Shown piece after piece: positions 59,570 through 64,000 of a stretch of 64,000 bases of DNA. How positions within the stretch are numbered: the stretch's first letter is position 1; every line of letters begins with the position of its first letter. The notes below the pieces were generated by a model. It was not told the DNA's origin and made no database searches. It saw only the letters and a program-made list of their open reading frames with translations. Source of the DNA: CAZRHR01 sp964578885 (GTDB taxonomy: Bacteria; Bacteroidota; Bacteroidia; CAIKAF01); NCBI GenBank assembly GCA_964578885.1, contig CAZOEO010000007.1:1-64000 (forward strand). Reading direction: 5' to 3'. Position numbers and translations under genes: made by a program.

Positions 59570-60586
59570 TCAGGCTTTCAAAGCGTCGGACGCAGGTTTC
59601 AAACGACCTTTTCGAATAAAGAGTTCTGCAATTTGTACGGCATTGGTCGCGGCGCCTTTACGAATATTGTCGCCTACAATCCAACAATGAAATCCGTGCG
59701 CCTGGGTTACATCTCGTCGAATGCGTCCTACAAATATTTCATCTCTACCTTCAATGGCCAATGGCGTGGGATAGGTGGAGGATTCAGGCTGATCCATTAA
59801 AACCACACCCGGTGTACGGCGGAACATGGCATGAATTTCATGCATTTCAAAAGGCCGAAAGGTTTCTACCAGCACGGCTTCAGAATGTCCGACGGCAACT
59901 GGCACCCGTGTACAGGTGGGAGCAATCAGTATATGGTGATCTTGAAAAATCTTTCTGGTTTCATTGATGAGTTTCGCTTCTTCGAGCGTAAAACCATCTT
60001 CCTTAAATGAATCGACCTGCGGAATAATGTTCTTGTCGATGTGGTGCGGATAAAAGTCACCTTTCACTCCTGTGGTCATTTCCTGATGCCAATGGGAAAT
60101 TCCCTTCATTCCGGATCCGGAAACAGATTGCATGGTGGTCACGACCATGCGTCGGATGCCCAGTTTTTTTCTGATTTCGTTTAAAGCGACTACCAAGATG
60201 ATGGTGGAACAATTGGGGTTGGCGATTAACAATTCATTTCCCACCACTGTGTATCCATTGACTTCGGGAACGACCAATGGCACATTTAAATCCATGCGCC
60301 AGGCGGAAGAGTTATCGATGACAATGGATCCTTTTTCCGTGAAAGATTTGGCGTATTTTTTAGAAACAGAGGAACCAGCAGACATCAACACCAAATCGGG
60401 TTGCAATTGAATGGCGGTTTCGATGGAAACGGTAGTGTAAGATTTTTCTTTAAAAAGGATGGATTTCCCAACGGAGTTTTCGGAGGCCACAGGAATGAGT
60501 TCAGAAAGAGGAAAATCCCTTTCTTCCAGAACTTTAACCATGGTTTGACCAACCAAACCTGTCGCTCCTACAACTGCAACTTTCAT
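59570..60586 (-). CDS. asd: Aspartate-semialdehyde dehydrogenase
   Basis: A 338-residue enzyme reducing aspartyl phosphate to the semialdehyde, feeding diaminopimelate, lysine, threonine and methionine synthesis. The NADP loop is VAVVGATGLVGQTM, the catalytic Cys is in IANPNCSTIILV, and the active-site His and substrate Arg lie in later conserved blocks (ISHWHQEMTTG; TRVPVAVGHSE). I start at ATG 60586 (MKVAVVGATG), which gives the standard N-terminus. The upstream in-frame ATG at 60619 sits one base after a -7 promoter element and is unlikely to be in the mRNA. Confidence 0.96.
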   Translation of the reverse strand: MKVAVVGATGLVGQTMVKVLEERDFPLSELIPVASENSVGKSILFKEKSYTTVSIETAIQLQPDLVLMSAGSSVSKKYAKSFTEKGSIVIDNSSAWRMDLNVPLVVPEVNGYTVVGNELLIANPNCSTIILVVALNEIRKKLGIRRMVVTTMQSVSGSGMKGISHWHQEMTTGVKGDFYPHHIDKNIIPQVDSFKEDGFTLEEAKLINETRKIFQDHHILIAPTCTRVPVAVGHSEAVLVETFRPFEMHEIHAMFRRTPGVVLMDQPESSTYPTPLAIEGRDEIFVGRIRRDVTQAHGFHCWIVGDNIRKGAATNAVQIAELFIRKGRLKPASDALKA

Positions 60587-60620
60587 TTTACGTTTTTGCG
60601 CTTCACTTTTTGTATCCATC

Positions 60621-60628
60621 CAAATTTA
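60621..60628 (-). promoter_or_regulatory. -7 promoter element of asd
   Basis: On the minus strand TAAATTTG is an exact TAnnTTTG match, 34 bases before the preferred ATG at 60586. A near-consensus TACCTTTA (60636-60643) on the plus strand could serve the divergent lamin-tail gene. Confidence 0.5.
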
Positions 60629-60671
60629 GTATAATTACCTTTACAACCATAAATGAGAGGATAAAGAATCC

Positions 60672-63600
60672 ATGAAGAAGTTTTTAGGGATTTGGGCCAT
60701 GGCCCTTTTGATGCCGGTTCAGGCGCAGTGGGTAGATAATTTTTCAGATGGTGATTTCACCAATAATCCGGTATGGTCCGGTGATGCCAGTAAGTTCCAA
60801 GTAAATGGCAGTCAGGAACTTTGGCTTAATGCTCCGGCGGTAGCTAACGATACGGCTTACTTAAGCACGGTCAGCACCGTAATGGGCAATGCCTCATGGG
60901 AATTTTATGTGCGCCTGGGATTCAGTCCCTCCTCCACCAACTTTGCCCGAGTATATCTTGCTTCTGATCAAGCTAATTTCAAATTACCGCTCAACGGATA
61001 TTTTATTCTGATTGGTCAAGTTACGTCGCCTGTTAGCAGTAGAGAAGTATCCCTTTTTCGGCAAACAGGCACCTCGACCACCAAAATTATTAGTGGATTA
61101 ACGGGCGACTTTGATGGCGCGGACCCATTGATTGTCAGAGTAAAAGTCACCAGAGACGGGGTCGGAAACTGGGAATTATTTTACGATAAAACAGGTGGAA
61201 GTAATTTTGTCTCCATGGGTACCGCCAACGATGTTACCCACTCTACCAGCTCATTTTCCGGTGTAAGATGTCGGTTTACTTCCACTAGAAAAGATTTATT
61301 TTGGTTCGATGATTTCGTGGTAACAGGCGCGCCAGTGGTCGATGCGACGCCGCCTGCTGTTTCAGGTGTTTCTGTCATTACCAATCAGCAATTACGTGTT
61401 GTTTTTTCAGAACCATTGGACGCCGTAACCGCCACCAATGCTTTGAATTATCAGATTAATGGAGGAATAGGGAATCCGGCCTCCGCACAAGTTGATCCAC
61501 AAAATGCATCAGCCGTTTTACTTAATCTCACCTTGCCCATCCTGAACAGTACGCTTTACCAGATCAGCATCAGTAACGTGCAGGATTTAGCTGGTAACAC
61601 CATGGCGAATGCCACCTTGCCGTTTGCACTAATCATCCCGGCAACTGGAGATGTAGTTATCAACGAAATTCATCCGGATCCTACTCCACCACTGGGATTA
61701 CCTGAATTTGAATTTATTGAGTTATATAATCGAACCAGTTTTCCTTTAGATTTAGGAAATTGGACCATTACGGTGGGCACGAGCCAGAGGGTATTGCCAG
61801 CAGGATTGGTGATTCAACCAGATAGTTTTTTGATTTTGGCAGATCCCGCAGGAAATGGTTTTTTCCCGGCCGGGCTTCCGATTCATTTTATGAGTTCATG
61901 GGCTTCCCTGACCAATAGCGGAGCTTTATTGACCTTAACCTCCGCCGGGGGCATTCAAATGGATCAGGTAAACTACACGTTAGATTATTATAACAACACT
62001 GCGCGGAGTGGTGGAGGTTGGTCCATGGAAAGAAAAACTGCTGCTGAATTTTGTGGAGGTGCACGAAACTGGAGCGCCAGTAATGACGCTTTGGGGGGAA
62101 CTCCAGGGCGCTCCAATTCCAACCTCATCAGCACACTTTCCCCCTTAATATTAGAAGATGTGATTGCCGAAGGACCCACACAAATACTGGCCACGTTTAA
62201 TAAAGAATTGGATGTAAATTCCATACAGGCGTCCGACTTCTTTATAGATCAAGGAATCGGCACCCCATTAAATGCCACCATGGTAGGCCCCGGACAGGTG
62301 CGTATGGTACTTTCAAGTGTTTTGAATACCAGCACCATTTATAACCTTACCCTTCAAGATACACTCCTCGCATGCAGGGGGCAAGCTGCTGCGCTTTCAC
62401 AAACTTTGGATTTTGTTTTTTATGTTCCGGAGGCTTTCGATGTGGTCATTCATGAAATCATGGCCGATGAATCCCCCGCAGTGGGTCTTCCTGCCACCGA
62501 ATGGATTGAAATCCGAAACCGCAGAAACTTCCCGATTCCCATGCGAAACTGGACGCTTCAAGTCGGCAATTCTACCATTACCTTACCAGCGGCGCGTTTG
62601 GAACCTGATTCATTTTTAGTGCTTGTGGCCGCCTCTTTCGTACCATCGTTCCCGGGAATTGCTACGATGTCGCTCAACAGCCTTCCCAACATGACGAACT
62701 CAAGTGGCACCCTCACACTCCGCGCGCCCAACGGCGCCTTTGTGCATTCTGTGGCTTACAGCGATGCATGGTATGGAAGCAGCGCAAAAGCAGCCGGCGG
62801 ATGGACGTTGGAAATGCGCGATCCCAATAATCCTTGTGGAGGTGCAGGGAATTGGACCGCCAGTTCAAACCCAACCGGAGGCACGCCCGGCCTGAGAAAT
62901 TCTGCCAATGGCTTGAATCCGGATGAAACGCGTCCGCTTCTTCTTCGTGCTGGGCTTTTCCAACCAGATACGGCCATTTTATATTTCAATGAGCCCATCT
63001 TGCCCGCATCGTTGACGGCATCAGATTTCGCCTTTCATACCAACGCTGCGAATCCGGTGGATTACCGATTGGTGGAACCTTTGCTCACCAGAATTCTTGT
63101 AAAACTTCCGGAAACACCACAGCCAGGGCAAGTATACCCTATCTGGATTCAAGGAGATGTTCGCGACTGCGCCGGCAACCTTGCCGCGGCAGATACCGTT
63201 TGGATAGGCATTCCGGAAACGCCTGAATTCAACGACATCATTTTAAACGAAGTCCTTGCTGCCGCCACAGGATCAAATGTTGATTTCGTTGAGATTTACA
63301 ATAATTCCAGCAAACTAATCGATCTGGCACAATTGCGTTTAGGAGGATACGATAGCATATTGGTTCAGGTAACCAGTCCAAGGGTAATCAACGACTGGCC
63401 CTTGCATTTGGCGCCCGGAGAATATTTAGTGCTTTCAACGAACCAGAACATCGTAAAAGCATTTTACCAGACCCCTGCGCCCAGAAATTTCTGGGACATG
63501 AGTTCTTTTGTTTCCCTTGCAAAAGAGGCAGGAAATGTGGGATTGGCAACAGTGGGCTTTGAAGTTTTAGACGCATTAAGCTACACCAAAGATTTTCAAT

Positions 63601-64000
63601 TTTCCCTTTTAAATTCCATAGATAACGTGTCCATGGAGCGCATCCTGCAAAACCAACCGACCCAAAATCCGAGAAACTGGACCTCGGCGGCGCAACAAGT
63701 GGGTTTTGCCACGCCAGGCTATCGAAATTCGCAATCGGGCGTATTGGCACCATTGAGTGGGAACTTCACGGTAGAACCCCCTATTTTCTCGCCGGACAAC
63801 GATGGTTATCAAGACCAGCTCATGGTACAATACCAATTGGCTGAACCGGGATTTTTAGGAACAGTAAAAGTGTTTGATGCCGCCGGCAGAGAAGTCGCCA
63901 TGTTAGCGAACAATGAGTTGCTTGGCATGCAAGGCTTCTGGATTTGGGATGGTGTCATTAACGATGGGTCAAAAGCCCGAGTGGGGGTATATGCGCTGAC
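60672..64000 (+). CDS. Lamin-tail-domain secreted protein, C-terminus beyond the window
   Basis: An open frame of 1109 codons with no stop before the window end. The signal peptide is MKKFLGIWAMALLMPVQAQ. Residues ~20-225 form a beta-sandwich (concanavalin/LamG-like) domain. Three copies of a two-part module follow: an Ig-like segment (starts ~233, ~490, ~755; for example RVVFSEPLDAVTATNALNYQ) and a lamin-tail domain (starts ~324, ~588, ~854; VVINEIHPDPTPP, VIHEIMADESPAVG, IILNEVLAAATGSN). Near the end VKVFDAAGREVAML and WDGVINDGSKARVGVYAL form a type IX sorting/FlgD-like tail, so only about 15-30 residues should be missing. Likely a surface or secreted protein; bound ligand unknown. Confidence 0.9.
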   Translation, partial: MKKFLGIWAMALLMPVQAQWVDNFSDGDFTNNPVWSGDASKFQVNGSQELWLNAPAVANDTAYLSTVSTVMGNASWEFYVRLGFSPSSTNFARVYLASDQANFKLPLNGYFILIGQVTSPVSSREVSLFRQTGTSTTKIISGLTGDFDGADPLIVRVKVTRDGVGNWELFYDKTGGSNFVSMGTANDVTHSTSSFSGVRCRFTSTRKDLFWFDDFVVTGAPVVDATPPAVSGVSVITNQQLRVVFSEPLDAVTATNALNYQINGGIGNPASAQVDPQNASAVLLNLTLPILNSTLYQISISNVQDLAGNTMANATLPFALIIPATGDVVINEIHPDPTPPLGLPEFEFIELYNRTSFPLDLGNWTITVGTSQRVLPAGLVIQPDSFLILADPAGNGFFPAGLPIHFMSSWASLTNSGALLTLTSAGGIQMDQVNYTLDYYNNTARSGGGWSMERKTAAEFCGGARNWSASNDALGGTPGRSNSNLISTLSPLILEDVIAEGPTQILATFNKELDVNSIQASDFFIDQGIGTPLNATMVGPGQVRMVLSSVLNTSTIYNLTLQDTLLACRGQAAALSQTLDFVFYVPEAFDVVIHEIMADESPAVGLPATEWIEIRNRRNFPIPMRNWTLQVGNSTITLPAARLEPDSFLVLVAASFVPSFPGIATMSLNSLPNMTNSSGTLTLRAPNGAFVHSVAYSDAWYGSSAKAAGGWTLEMRDPNNPCGGAGNWTASSNPTGGTPGLRNSANGLNPDETRPLLLRAGLFQPDTAILYFNEPILPASLTASDFAFHTNAANPVDYRLVEPLLTRILVKLPETPQPGQVYPIWIQGDVRDCAGNLAAADTVWIGIPETPEFNDIILNEVLAAATGSNVDFVEIYNNSSKLIDLAQLRLGGYDSILVQVTSPRVINDWPLHLAPGEYLVLSTNQNIVKAFYQTPAPRNFWDMSSFVSLAKEAGNVGLATVGFEVLDALSYTKDFQFSLLNSIDNVSMERILQNQPTQNPRNWTSAAQQVGFATPGYRNSQSGVLAPLSGNFTVEPPIFSPDNDGYQDQLMVQYQLAEPGFLGTVKVFDAAGREVAMLANNELLGMQGFWIWDGVINDGSKARVGVYAL

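Overview
The window reads as a chromosomal scaffold piece from a member of the Bacteroidota, probably an aquatic or otherwise free-living lineage. Three proteins carry type IX secretion or gliding-type C-terminal regions, and there is a PorP/SprF outer-membrane protein and two OmpA-type proteins. Several upstream regions carry the Bacteroidota -7 promoter element TAnnTTTG. Bacteroidota-typical genes are also present (DUF5723/OmpA, LptE-TPR-SecG, GGGP synthase, GH3-like adenylase). I cannot assign a genus. A run of exactly 100 Ns (45517-45616) shows this is a draft scaffold.

Layout. 1-568: non-coding, with two diverged copies of an interspersed repeat. 0.6-2.9 kb (minus): PAP2 phosphatase, Obg GTPase, CsaA. 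2.9-6.5 kb (minus): an operon of a gliding-motility C-terminal-domain protein, PorP/SprF and a PD40-OmpA protein. 6.6-12.1 kb (minus): a giant secreted repeat protein of 1821 residues. 12.3-16.9 kb (plus): methyltransferase, groES-groEL, adenine deaminase. 16.9-23.2 kb (minus): MscL, a lipoprotein, then the operon cbs / metal-receptor protein / lptE / TPR-like / secG, and a WD40-like secreted protein. 23.3-25.2 kb (plus): GGGP synthase, PnuC and a NadR-type kinase, i.e. ether-lipid precursor synthesis next to nicotinamide riboside salvage. 25.2-30.9 kb (minus): AhcY, an OmpA protein with thrombospondin-3 repeats, a TMEM97/EXPERA-like membrane protein and a fatty-acid desaturase. 31-35.3 kb (plus): a small unknown, GH3-like enzyme, propeller-like secreted protein, deoxynucleoside kinase, FolE. 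35.4-40.6 kb (minus): DinB-like protein, O-antigen ligase, Wzz-like chain-length protein, 2-hydroxyacid dehydrogenase, allantoinase-like hydrolase. 40.7-45.2 kb (plus): moeA-moaD-moeB and a PAS protein that stops after the histidine phosphoacceptor helix. 45.2-45.86 kb: unassigned sequence, repeats and the scaffold gap. 45.9-48.8 kb (minus): SDR, flavin reductase, cryptochrome/photolyase, DUF2256. 48.9-59.5 kb (plus): CrtI-like oxidoreductase, small secreted protein, DUF1800/DUF1501 pair, two small exported proteins, miaB, a sigma-54 activator, a lipoprotein and an SDR. 59.6-60.6 kb (minus): asd. 60.7 kb to the end (plus): a large lamin-tail-domain protein that runs off the window.

The main points for a second look are these. 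(1) A promoter/start architecture in which a perfect TAnnTTTG element ends only 4-5 nt before the start codon of five separate genes, implying leaderless mRNAs. (2) A repeat family whose interrupted copy shows that the N gap falls exactly between two adjacent repeat positions. (3) A bacterial protein closely resembling the eukaryotic sigma-2 receptor TMEM97. (4) The normally contiguous block miaB / sigma-54 activator / lptE / TPR / secG / groESL is split into three places here. (5) A PAS protein with a phosphoacceptor helix but no ATPase domain. (6) A compact light- and flavin-linked operon whose SDR lacks the catalytic tyrosine. I found no CRISPR array, prophage, transposase, tRNA or rRNA.
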